Positions 35,405-45,199 of a DNA stretch of 64,000 bases are shown in pieces; positions within the stretch are counted from its first letter, which is position 1; each line of letters starts with the position of its first letter. A model generated the notes under the pieces. The model searched no databases, was not told the DNA's origin, and was given only the letters and a program-made list of their open reading frames with translations. Made by a program: the position numbers and the translations under genes. This stretch comes from Malus domestica. Its lineage: Eukaryota; Streptophyta; Magnoliopsida; Rosales; Rosaceae. Location of the stretch: the NCBI RefSeq assembly GCF_042453785.1, contig NC_091674.1, positions 23,514,001-23,578,000 on the forward strand, read 5' to 3'.

Positions 35405-37846
35405 TTACAATTGTTGCCGGCGATGTTTCATGTCATGAAAACGTCGCATAATAGGCTCATTATCAATAAAAGCAAATACATCTTTCTCAATGTAAACAAG
35501 CATGCTATCACTCAACCATTGATCTCCCATTTTGTTACGCAATGGTGTTTTCACAATCTTCATGGCAGAAAAAGCTCTCTCCACCGAAACGGTTGCAATC
35601 GGTAACACCAAAGCCAATGTAAGAAGTTTATACACTAACATATAGCTTTCACACCTTCCAGTCTTCACTAACTCTTTTGCAAGATCTGTAATTCCTCTCA
35701 ATGATGAAAACTCACTATGCATCTTCATATCATGAATGTAATTGTCAAGTTGAATTGGAAGATTCATAAGGTCCATACAATCAAAATCTTGAGGATAAAG
35801 TTGGGCTAAACGAACAATTTTTGCTTTGTCAAAAGATGCAAAATTATTCACCGGACTCAAACATGCCATACAAAGAAGTAACTCGGTGTTTACCTCATTG
35901 AAGCGATCATTCAACTCCTTTAGTTGCATATCAAGGACTTGAAAATAGAGGTCCACATGATAGTAATGGAAGTTTGTGATTTTTGGAGCTTTACGCCTTG
36001 ATTTTCCAGGTACGAAATGCAAATCCTCCATGTTAGGAACGATAATATCATGCTCCTCACAAAACTTTTCTACATCTTGAAGCAAGTCTCCAAAGTCATC
36101 ATCTCTCAAGGATTGTAGTCTTTGCTTGCATACTTCCACTAATGCCATCGCATTCACAATATCTTGATCTTTCTTTTGCAATGCTTGTGATAACTCATTT
36201 GTAATTCCCAATATAAGTCTCATCAAGAAAAGGTGAAATGCAAAATCAAATGTTTGTATGTCTTTGAATAACCTAGTTGCTTCACCGAGATTATCTTGGT
36301 TGCGATCACTTTTAATCCATTCAACCACCTCCACCACGACTTCAAACATAACAATAATACTAACTATAGTACCATAATGCGAGTTCCACCGTGTATCACA
36401 TGGACGCATAAGACTCATTTCTTGATTTAACCCTTTACCCGTTTCAAGATTACCAAGATTAAGAGCTTTCTGAATTTGTGCTTGTTGTTTCTCTCTAAAT
36501 GCATCACGACGCTTACACGATGATCCAATAAGATTCACCAAACTACTAGCATTGATGAAGAAATTGGCAACATCCTCATTTTCCTTTGCCACGAATACAA
36601 GAGCTAGTTGGAGTTGGTGTGCAAAGCAATGAATATAAAATGCTTGAGGGTATTTGTTCAAAATCTTTGTTTTAAGACCGTTTAACTCACCTTTCATATT
36701 GCTAGCTCCATCATAGCCTTGTCCTCGTAACTTGGACATACTCAAATTTGTTGTAGCAAACAATCTCTCAATGGCCTCTTCAAGGGAGCTACTAGTTGTA
36801 GAGGAGACATGTTGAACACCCAAAAACTTTTCAATTGCTTCTCCTTTTTTGTTCACATAACGCAATACCACCGCCATTTGCTCTTTAGTTGAAGAATCAC
36901 GTGCTCCATCAACCAAAAGAGAAAAAAATGCACCTTCCATATCTTTAGTGATTGCATCTACAGTTTCAATGGCACAAGCACGGACAAGATCTTTTTGAAT
37001 ATCGGAAGAAGTATACTTAAGATTCTTGGGAGCATTCTCAAACACAACCTTCCTAACTTGTTCATTATGCTTGGAAAGAAATTGCATAAGCTCCAAATAA
37101 TTGCCCCTATTGCTTGATTTCAACGATTCATCGTGGCCACGAAAAGGCAAACCTTGTCCCAACAACCATCTTGTGCACTCAAGTGAGGCACTCAATAAAG
37201 TACGATAATTAATGCGAGCTTCATCAGTTTGCTTAATCACAAATGTTTCAATGTGTTGTTTTTGTGTCATCAAATCTCTAGCTTGTTGTACAGCTTTATT
37301 ATGAAGACTTCCAACACCTCCCTCATGGACTCGAAGATTTTCGGGTCCTTTCTTCCAATTTGTAAACCCTATCTCAGTGAAGACATCACTTCCAGTGCTA
37401 CCCATTTGATCAAAATCACATTTGAAAAGATAACAATAACGGCAAAATGCAGCATTTTTTGATATACTATACTCCAACCACTTAAACTTATCAAACCAAC
37501 GAATGATAAAACATCGATTGTCACTAACCTTTCTTGGCATGATGTGGTCTCTAGGTTGACAAGGATCAATTTGGAGATAGTGTCTACGAATTGCTTCACG
37601 ATAATTAGGTGGATAATCAATCATTCGACGTCTATGTGCAGGGTCTGCAGGAAGATTAGCCAATATTTCATCCAAATCCAACTCAGTGGCTTCACTTTGT
37701 TGTGACCTACTTGGAATATTTGAAGGAGGACTTCTTGGAATATTTGAAGGAGGAGGAGGAGGACTACTCGGAATATTTGAAGGAGAAGGACCACCCGAAA
37801 TGTTTGAAGGAGGATTTAAGCATTGTTTCTTATAGTATCGTTCCAT
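35405..37846 (-). CDS. hAT transposase (TTF-type zinc finger, DUF4371, hAT dimerisation domain)
   Basis: A single 813-aa open frame with no internal stop. Residues 12-50 are Pro/Ser-rich with repeats of PSNIP. A TTF/BED-like zinc-binding region covers about 105-200 (WLEYSISKNAAFCRYCYLF). A DUF4371/RNase H-like catalytic core spans about 200-600, with the acidic LLVDGARDSS and GYDGASNMKG motifs and the conserved FAHQLQLAL. The C-terminal hAT dimerisation domain starts at about 731 (LLTLALVLPIATVSVERAFS, then MKIVKTPLRNKM). Domestic relatives are annotated as zinc finger MYM-type protein 1-like. It should cut and paste its own element in the nucleus. Start chosen: first Met, just inside the left flank of the 5-prime untranslated region; an upstream intron is possible. 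Confidence 0.93.
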   Translation of the reverse strand: MERYYKKQCLNPPSNISGGPSPSNIPSSPPPPPSNIPRSPPSNIPSRSQQSEATELDLDEILANLPADPAHRRRMIDYPPNYREAIRRHYLQIDPCQPRDHIMPRKVSDNRCFIIRWFDKFKWLEYSISKNAAFCRYCYLFKCDFDQMGSTGSDVFTEIGFTNWKKGPENLRVHEGGVGSLHNKAVQQARDLMTQKQHIETFVIKQTDEARINYRTLLSASLECTRWLLGQGLPFRGHDESLKSSNRGNYLELMQFLSKHNEQVRKVVFENAPKNLKYTSSDIQKDLVRACAIETVDAITKDMEGAFFSLLVDGARDSSTKEQMAVVLRYVNKKGEAIEKFLGVQHVSSTTSSSLEEAIERLFATTNLSMSKLRGQGYDGASNMKGELNGLKTKILNKYPQAFYIHCFAHQLQLALVFVAKENEDVANFFINASSLVNLIGSSCKRRDAFREKQQAQIQKALNLGNLETGKGLNQEMSLMRPCDTRWNSHYGTIVSIIVMFEVVVEVVEWIKSDRNQDNLGEATRLFKDIQTFDFAFHLFLMRLILGITNELSQALQKKDQDIVNAMALVEVCKQRLQSLRDDDFGDLLQDVEKFCEEHDIIVPNMEDLHFVPGKSRRKAPKITNFHYYHVDLYFQVLDMQLKELNDRFNEVNTELLLCMACLSPVNNFASFDKAKIVRLAQLYPQDFDCMDLMNLPIQLDNYIHDMKMHSEFSSLRGITDLAKELVKTGRCESYMLVYKLLTLALVLPIATVSVERAFSAMKIVKTPLRNKMGDQWLSDSMLVYIEKDVFAFIDNEPIMRRFHDMKHRRQQL

Positions 37847-37859
37847 TACGTAACTGTAA

Positions 37860-38359
37860 AATGGAAAAAAATAAAAATTCTTAGACTCTTAATCCTAAAG
37901 TAGACTATACTATTACTATAGTATGTATAATAACTAATCCAACCAACCAACAATTCAATTAATCAAAAGTACTAATAACCAATAACCATATTCGTATCAA
38001 TTGGGTTAAATTTGTATCAATAATTTGTATCATAGAATCATAGAAGCATATCAAAAATTTGTATCAATAATTCGTATCAATTGGGTTAAATTTCTAATTC
38101 CCAATTCGTATCAATAATTTCACCCTAAAAAATAATTTCATAATTTCATATCAATAATCATAAAAGCATATGATTCACATCAATAATCAATAACCAATAA
38201 CCATATTAATGCATTACCATATAATTTTATACCAATTAAATGAAATTTGTATTGAATAATTAATTAGGTTAGGGATTATACATTTAAGAATTAAAAAATT
38301 TACCTTTAGATTGGTGAAGAACGGCACGGAACGGAAGGACGGAAATTAAAGCTCCTGTG
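37860..38359. other. AT-rich hAT interior, upstream of transposase
   Basis: Repeated GTATCAATAATTTGTATCA and TCGTATCAATTGGGTTAAAT modules. This is presumed transposase promoter and 5-prime untranslated DNA. No gene. Confidence 0.5.
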
Positions 38360-38793
38360 TAGGGGTGGGCGCGGTGCGGTTTGGTGCGGTTTCGAGTGAA
38401 ACCACAACCGAAATCGAAACTTTTTGCGGTGCGGCGCGGTGCGGTTTTGAAGCCAAAACCGAAATGAAACCAAACCGTTTGGTTCGGTTCGGTGCGGTTT
38501 TAAACGGTTTCGGTTTTGGTTTCAAACGGTTTTTGTGCACAAAACTGCACAAAAAACAGCAGCAAAAATTACACCACAACTGCACCAAAACTGCACCAAA
38601 AAACTGCACAAAACTGCACAAAAAAACTGCAAAAGAAAAAATAGCATTAAGTTAATATTGTTTTTTTTCTTCAGAAAACTGACTACTCGTCATCACGCAA
38701 GTCTACCAAAAAAAAACACAGATATTCCTCCAAAACTGCAAAAATATCTTAAGACTCTGACATAAAGTTCTAAAGAAAACACTAAACTCTCTA

Positions 38794-39183
38794 CTAACCA
38801 GAACCAGATGTGCCCCAATGTTTTTCAACCCCTTCCACAGCAGCAACAATAGCCTTTCCCTTTTCAGCTGCTCTTTCCATTCGAGCAATGGCATCATATA
38901 AACACTTTGCTATATCAAGTAAAGCAATGACCTCTCCATTCTCCACAACAGGCAAATGTCTGAATTTCCCTATAAATGCAGAAATCATCATGTAGAAAGA
39001 GCAAACCACAATAAGATCGTATGCCAAGAAGTAAAATTTCCTCTCATTTAATACTAACCTTGCACCATTTTCTGAAGGGCCTCCGTTACTAGCATCAGAG
39101 GGTTTCTTCTTGTCCTGCAACGATGTGTTCGTCAATTCTGTTCTCTTCGAAGAACCGCCTTGACTAGCCATCGTCGCCTTCAA
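38794..39183 (-). pseudogene. Captured CBSCBSPB-type CBS-domain gene fragment
   Basis: The 129-codon minus-strand frame starts MKATMASQGGSSKRTEL, matching the N-terminus of plant CBSCBSPB proteins. Its second half, GKFRHLPVVENGEVIALLDI and KCLYDAIARMERAAEKGKAI, matches the end of the second CBS domain and following helix. The middle exons, including most CBS repeats, are missing. An apparent intron remains between them (donor after 39059, acceptor before 38969), but splicing it would join unmatched phases. Unspliced, the frame stays open. A further donor-like GTTAGT follows the end. CBS domains usually bind adenosine nucleotides; this piece probably cannot. Identity is from memory of the family. 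Confidence 0.85.
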
Positions 39184-39743
39184 TCAAAAACCTTTATATT
39201 CTCCCTCTTCAAATCCCTGCACCAAAATTAATTTCCAAATTTTATTCATTCCCAAAATAGAAATTCCTCAATCTTCGATTTTCACCTCGTTTTCTCCATT
39301 TCCAAACATCCCAACCAAATAAACGTGAAAAATATCGGATTCTTTTATTCAATTTTCTTCCATTTTCTCGGCAACCAAACAGAAACAGAAACATAAACTC
39401 ACCGGACCCAGAAAAAACCTCCTCCTCCTCTTCCTCCTCTACTACAATCGAAATTACGAACATAGAAAAACTAGTGTACAGCACTGAAACCTGCCTAACC
39501 CAAGTAGACCAGACAATTTTGATACTAATATCTCAACTTTCGAAAAAAAATTACTTACTTTGCCAAACCCAAACCTGCCTAACATTCGAAAGAAATGCAC
39601 ATTTTAAATTATCAATCATGATTCAGTGCATGAGTTTGTTCTCATATTTTCCCCTTTAATCTAACAACATATATGAAATTGAAAACAGAGGATGAGAAAT
39701 GTTTACCTCTGCGTGTGTCGACTCCAAGATTGGAGGCAAGGCA

Positions 39744-39865
39744 GAGATGAAAGCAAGCCGCAGAAGCAGTCGCAGAAGCAGAAGCAAGCCGCAGAAGCAG
39801 AAGCAAGCCGCAGAAGCAGAAGCAGTCGCAGAAGGCAGTCGCTCGCAGCCTCGCAGGCAGTCGCT
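39744..39865 (+). repeat. GC-rich minisatellite in the Pack-type element
   Basis: Tandem CAGAAGCAGAAGCAAGCCG units, 6-18 bp, are followed by CGCAGGCAGTCGCTCGCA repeats. Frames across it are repeat artefacts. Confidence 0.85.
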
Positions 39866-40401
39866 CGCACGCAGTCAGGTGACCAGGTCGCTCGCAAAGG
39901 CCAGATGCGGAGATGCAAGGAGGCGCAAACCCAGAACCGCAAACCAAATGTATAAGTATAACCTAAACCTAGTTGAATGAACTAAATAAAAATAAAAAAG
40001 TGCGGTTTCGGTTTCGGTGCGGTTTTGAAAACCCAAAACCGAAACCAAACCGTTTTGTGTGCCGCGGTTCGGTTTTGAAACCGAAACCGTTTCAAAACCG
40101 CAAAACCAAACCGTTTGGTGCGGTTTGATTCGATTCGTGTTTCGGTTTCGGTTTTCGGTTCCAAGTGCCCACCCCTACTCCTGTGTGTGTTGATTGGTTT
40201 GGTAAAGGCACGTTGGCTTGGCTACTGGGATGTTGGGGAGCAGAAATTAAAGCTCCTGTGTTGATTGGTGAAGAACGGCACGGAAGGAAACAAAAGTAAA
40301 GGGAATGAGTTGGGTGGGGGAACACAGACTGACTAGGGTTTTTGGGTGACACGCGGAAGCAGTCCCCATTTGTACTTTTTTTTTTAATTCAAACATACAA
40401 A

Positions 40402-40465
40402 ACGGCGCCGTTTTGTATAACAATTTTTAAATTTTTTTTACCAGGCCCAAAACGACGTCGTTTTG
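40402..40465. repeat. Paired 16-bp palindromes near hAT right end
   Basis: AAAACGGCGCCGTTTT (from about 40401) and AAAACGACGTCGTTTT (from about 40451) are perfect palindromes about 50 bp apart in the subterminal zone. They could be transposase-binding or replication-associated sites; function unknown. Confidence 0.7.
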
Positions 40466-40663
40466 GCCTGGTTTAAAAAAAAATAATTAAATTGCAATCT
40501 GCAGATTGCAGATTACCCAGAAAAACAGAGGAGCTGCACCAGGGATTTCCGGCGAGGCGCGCGCGAGGGGAGTGGCGAAGAGCTGGGTCCAGTGGTGTTT
40601 CCCGGCGAGAGAAGTGGCGGCCGCCACTCCTCGCCCTCACGTGGCTTCGCCACTGCCTTGAAG

Positions 40664-41486
40664 AGCATATGTAAACAAAATATCATAGAGTGGTGCCATT
40701 CACAAATATCTTTTTACGTCTCACATTCCTCGTTAATTTTTGTCCATTGATCTTCTTTAATTCATTAAGATCCAACAGCCAGAAATTGAAAAGAATGTGT
40801 TAGAGGTAAAAATAGGCATGTGGATAGCATCACCAAGTATCATAATGAATGTAAGGAGAATTTAATTTTGCAGATTTTAACAGTGACATATATCATACTG
40901 AATGTAAGGGCATGTGGATAGCACCACCCAAAGTTGTTCTCTCCTTAATGATAGCCATGCAGCTGTAGAACTTCCAAGACCTACCAGAGCATTTCCACAA
41001 GTAGATAATGATGTTTAATTTCCCAATTCGTATTTTTCATGTTCTCCATCTTCAATTATTCCAAGTTTGATTTTAGAGATTTTTTTCTTATACACCAGTG
41101 TTTACCATATCTTTAATCGTTGGATTCTTAATCGTTGAAATTTTAACAGTATATTCAATTTTTTATTCATCCAATAAATATCATACACCGCAACATAGTA
41201 GATTTCTGCCGATCTTATTAGCTCATGAGTTTGGACTTCTTAAAGTTTATTGGTGCCAAGCATACATGCACCGACTTTGTCTTTATTTGCAGTACAAGAG
41301 TATGAGAACGGTGACAATATACCAGAAGGACCACAGCACTTCACGCGTAGTAGACTGAGTCACAGTCAATCAATATGCTATTTACACCCATCAATATACA
41401 TGCACCTTCCACAAATAACGCAGCACCAACCAGGCAGAGTTGCAAAAAATTATCCAAAGGTCTGGACGAAGGGACACCTGCAGGTT
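40664..41486. other. Intergenic DNA, no gene seen
   Basis: No supported gene. A short frame at 41098-41358 lacks any recognisable domain. Local direct repeats include AGGCATGTGGATAGCA and CATACTGAATGTAAGG near 40810-40930. Confidence 0.5.
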
Positions 41487-41647
41487 TTTTTAGGAAGAAA
41501 ACTAATGAAAAGAGCTTGAAAACTTTGAGTTTTAATGATAAAGACAAAATAAAGGGTAAAATAAATAGTACCAGGATTGACTTTTTAGTGTAAAAATATG
41601 ATTTTTGTTAAAATAAACAGTACCGGATGCTTTTCGTTAAAATTTCC
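41487..41647 (+). repeat. Short dispersed repeat family A, copy 3
   Basis: Same sequence as 2072-2230, including GCTTGAAAACTTTGAGTTTT and GACTTTTTAGTGTAAAAATA, ending in GCTTTTCGTTAAAATTTCC. Confidence 0.75.
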
Positions 41648-42178
41648 TTTTTTAGGAGGAGAAAAAAAAAGAAGGGAAAAAAGAAGCAAAGCAAGGAAAA
41701 TGTGCTCAAAATATTATGGTTTCCAGCTGTCTCTTTATTATTGGCTTCTGGTTAGGTCTAGCTAGTCAACATGTTGCATTTAATAGAAGATCACGGTCGT
41801 TTACTTAAGCAAGGACCGGCCAAACTAGCCATTTAAAGAGGTGGACGGCCAAGATCTAATCAGTTTCAGACCGACCAAATTTTGAGGATATATTTTTCTT
41901 GCATAGAGGAATTGATGGGATGGAAGTCTAGGGTTCGAATAAATGATGAGGTTGAGAGTTCAAATTTTGTCAGAGAATCCAGGCAAATTACCAACTCAAG
42001 TGAAGTTAGATCTTCTTACATATAATACTACAGCAAATTAAAGAAAATGAAGTTATGAAAATAGTAAAGTATTATAGAATATCTTCGACTGGAAATAAAG
42101 TATTATTAAATTCATCATTCATGAGAAAAAGAATAATCTTAAACTTGAGTATTAAGTGGTCTAACACATGATTTTATA
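41648..42178. other. Intergenic DNA, no gene seen
   Basis: AT-rich, with no supported genes or clear repeats. Confidence 0.5.
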
Positions 42179-42187
42179 TTGTTAAAG

Positions 42188-42998
42188 GGCCTAATCGGAT
42201 AAATGGTCCCCGTGGTGATAAGGTATTCGGATGATAGCCCCTGTGGTAAAAAAATTCGAATTTAAACCCATGTGGTCTAAGTCTGTTAGGATTTATGCCC
42301 TTCTGTTAAATAATGCTGACGTGGCTGCCACGTGACTACCAAATGTCTGCCACGTGGCAAAAATAATAATTTTTTATTATTTTTTTAAACCTGAATTTTT
42401 ACAAAAAAAAAAAAAAAAACCCAGAAACTCTTCCCGCCCTCCGCTCGTCCCCCCCCCCCCCCGCTGGACTTTTTCTCCTTCTTCTTCCCGCCGGAGGCCA
42501 GCTCCCCCCCTCCCCCGCCGCGCGACCCTCCTCCCTCTCCTTCTTCCTTCTTCTTCTTCTTCCTGCCGGTCTCCCCGCGCGACTCCTCCCTCTCCCTCTT
42601 CCTTCTTCTTCTTCTTCTTCTTCTTTTTCTTCCCGCCGGAGACCAGCTCCCCCCTCGCCGGAGCCCTCTCCCCGCGCCCTCCTCCCTCTCCCTCTCCCTC
42701 TTCCTTCTTCTTCCTCTTGCAGATCTGGGTTTTTTTTTTTTGTAAAAATTCAGGTTTAAAAAAAAAATTAAAAATTATTATTTTTGCCACGTGGCAGACA
42801 TTTGGCAGCCACGTGGTATATATGTGGCAGCCATATCAGCATTATTTAACAGAAGGGCATAAATCCTAACAGACTTATACCACAGGGGTTTAAATCCTAA
42901 CAGACTTAGACCACAGGGGTTTAAATCCGAATTTTTTTACCACAGGGGCTATCATCTGAATACCTTATGACCACGGAGACCATTTATCCAATTAGGCC
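42188..42998. mobile_element. Mutator-like foldback element 1, perfect 9-bp target duplication
   Basis: This 811-bp element has ends GGCCTAATCGGATAAATGG and CCATTTATCCAATTAGGCC. Inverted arms of about 240 bp contain GATAGCCCCTGTGGTAAAAA and GCCACGTGGCAGACATTTG-type sequence. TTGTTAAAG flanks both sides (42179-42187 and 42999-43007). The centre is CT-rich with a poly-C tract and CTTCTTCTTC runs. No transposase. The 9-bp duplication indicates a Mutator-type element. Confidence 0.9.
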
Positions 42999-43392
42999 TT
43001 GTTAAAGTAGTGATAGTCCCCTAAGTCTTCATTTTGAGGACGGTTGCGGTCCTTGTTAATAAGAATTATTAGATTAATCTACCGATAGATTAACTTATAA
43101 GCTTAAACTATCTCTCTTATACCTAATCAAAATCCGCATTATCTTTCCCCACCTAACAACAAAAATTCTCTATAATTCCTACTTTACCCATGTACAATTT
43201 TTCTTTTCAATTTGAAAAACCTAAAAATTAGAATCGACGCCACCACTAAACCTCTCTTGTACGGCGCCACCACCTCGCCCTTCTCATTCTCTCAGGTCGT
43301 CCAACGCATTGGCCCACACAACCCATTCGGTTATCTTTGATCCTCCAACAAATTGGATGAAAAACTAAAAAACTTAAGGCTTATTATATTAA

Positions 43393-44547
43393 GGCCTAAT
43401 CGGATAAATGGTCTCGTGTTCATAATGTATTCGGATGATAGCCCCTGTGGTAAAAAAATTCGGATTTAAACCCATGTGGTCAAAGTCTGTTAGGATTTAA
43501 ACCCCTGTGGTCTAAGTCTGTTAAGATTTATGCCCTTCTGTCATTCCTCCATTAGGTTTAGGTTGGCAAAATCGGATAAATGGTCCCCGTGATCATAAGG
43601 TATTCGGAAGATAGTCCCTGTGGTAAAAAAAATTCGGATTTAAACCCCTGTGGTCTAAGTTTGTTAGGATTTATGCCCGAAACTAGAGGTTCTGTTATTT
43701 CTCTGCTAAGCTTACAGGAGCAGAGTTTCTCTGAGGAGACGCGACAGAACGAGGTGGAACTAATAAATCACATAATTCATTAAAATTCAAGATCTAATAA
43801 ATCAAATAATTCAAAATGCCTTTATAAAATTAACGAGTTTTTTACTCCCGAATATCCAACCGATTAATTAATTCTTTACTAGCCTCTTGCCACATGCATA
43901 CGCATGTGGCAATTGACATTTTCATATATCTTTTATTTAAATAATTAATTTACATATTTAAAAAAATATATTTAAAAAAAAAAAAGAAGAAATGAATTAA
44001 AAATGTGAAACCACCCACTACTGTTGGAGGATTTGTTTTTGTTTTTTTTTCTATAATGTTAAATATTAAATTCATTCAAAATAAAAATATGGTTAAATAC
44101 TTTAGCTTCTTTTGGTTCAATTGTAATTTATGAAATTCTTAAAGGACAATTTATGGTATTTTGAATGTTTCACCATTTTAGGGTGCTCACTTTATATATA
44201 TAGATATATAGATATATATCTTTTATTTAAATAATTAATTTACATATTTTTAAAAAAATTATTAAAAAAAAAAGAAGAAATGAATTAAAAATTATTTAAA
44301 TCCGAATTTTTTCTACCACAGGGTCTATCTTCCAAATTCCTTATGACCACGGGGACCATTTATCCGATTTGGCCAACCTAAACCTAATGGAGGAATGACA
44401 GAAGGGCATAAATCCTAACAAACTTAAACCACAGGGGTTTAAATCCTAACAGACTGTGACTACATGGGTTTAAATTAAAATTTTTTTACCACAGGAGCTA
44501 TCATCCGAATACCTTATGACCACGGGGACCATTTATTCGATTAGGCC
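43393..44547. mobile_element. Mutator-like foldback element 2, perfect 9-bp target duplication
   Basis: Same family as 42188-42998: ends GGCCTAATCGGATAAATGG and CCATTTATTCGATTAGGCC, flanked by TTATATTAA (43384-43392 and 44548-44556). Each arm contains two consecutive copies of the terminal unit, joined through CCATTAGGTTTAGGTTGGC and its inverse. The centre has a direct repeat of about 80 bp (43926-44003 and 44212-44290) and no transposase. Confidence 0.9.
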
Positions 44548-44706
44548 TTATATTAACATCCCACAAATTGTTAAATAAACTTCACATACTTAATACATCA
44601 CATATTTATTTTTTCAATTAAAAATTATCTTAATATACCCCACATACTTCTCTATAATACCCTCATACCCCACATTCTTAATACACACCTTACATTTTCT
44701 ACATCA

Positions 44707-45195
44707 AGGTATAAAATATCGATGATATCAGAAATATCGGTGGTCCAAAAACACGGAAATTTCGATGGAAATATCGGGATATTATCGATATCGATAAAAA
44801 TTGAATAAAAACCAGGGAAATTGTAAGAAAAACTTGAAAATTTTTATTGAAACTTTGCATGATGTTTATTTAGTCAATTATCTATTAGTTTATCACAAAA
44901 AATTGGAAGGAAATGCATTGCATGATAGATATAACTGATTTAAGTTTATTATATATCGAGCTGGCAAATATTGTGAGTATAGAAAATATGTAGTAATTAA
45001 TGAAAGAAGTTTAAACACACCATAATCATTTATATATAATGAATTAGTACAATTTTTTACACTTTATACATTGCATGGTAAGATACATGAGTGACTTAGC
45101 AAGATCTAAAATATCGATGATATCGGAAATATCGGTAGTCCAAAAACACAGAAATTTCGATGGAAATATCGGGATATTATGGATATTTTAGACCA
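44707..45195 (+). repeat. Direct repeats of an ATATCG-rich unit
   Basis: A unit of about 85 bp containing AAATATCGATGATATC, GGTCCAAAAACACGGAAAT and TTCGATGGAAATATCGGG occurs at 44715-44797 and again at 45108-45190. ATATCG motifs are regularly repeated within it. The intervening DNA is AT-rich. Confidence 0.85.
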
Positions 45196-45199
45196 TCTA

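Larger units (their letters stand above)
38360..40177 (-). mobile_element. Nested hAT-like Pack-type element carrying CBS-domain gene pieces
   Basis: The 1818-bp element starts TAGGGGTGGGC and ends GCCCACCCCTA as an inverted repeat. It is flanked by CTCCTGTG on both sides (38352-38359 and 40178-40185), an 8-bp target duplication. Both subterminal regions are dense in CGGTTT/GGTGCGGTTT repeats in opposite orientations (38370-38530 and 40000-40160), as expected for transposase-binding ends. There is no transposase. The interior carries exon and intron sequence of a host CBS-domain gene and a minisatellite. It sits inside the larger hAT element, so it inserted later. Confidence 0.9.
35279..40655 (-). 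mobile_element. Complete hAT transposon with perfect TIRs and 8-bp target duplication
   Basis: Termini CAGTGGCGAAGCCA and TGGCTTCGCCACTG are perfect 14-bp inverted repeats. Both are flanked by CCTTGAAG (35271-35278 and 40656-40663), the 8-bp duplication typical of hAT superfamily elements. The element is 5377 bp including a nested 1818-bp insertion and carries one uninterrupted transposase gene. It lies 58 bp beyond the LTR element ending at 35220. Structure and intact ORF suggest relatively recent or ongoing activity. Confidence 0.95.

Noticed and set aside
37229-37884. Plus-strand frames opposite the transposase
   Set aside because: Antisense shadows of the hAT transposase gene.
39692-39980. 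Gln/Lys/Ala-rich and complementary Cys/Leu-rich frames
   Set aside because: Produced by the CAGAAG minisatellite in the nested element.
42354-42869. 171-aa plus-strand and 137-aa minus-strand open frames
   Set aside because: Both lie in the CT-rich centre and arms of a foldback element. Composition is Pro/Ser or Lys/Glu low complexity, a by-product of the inverted repeat.
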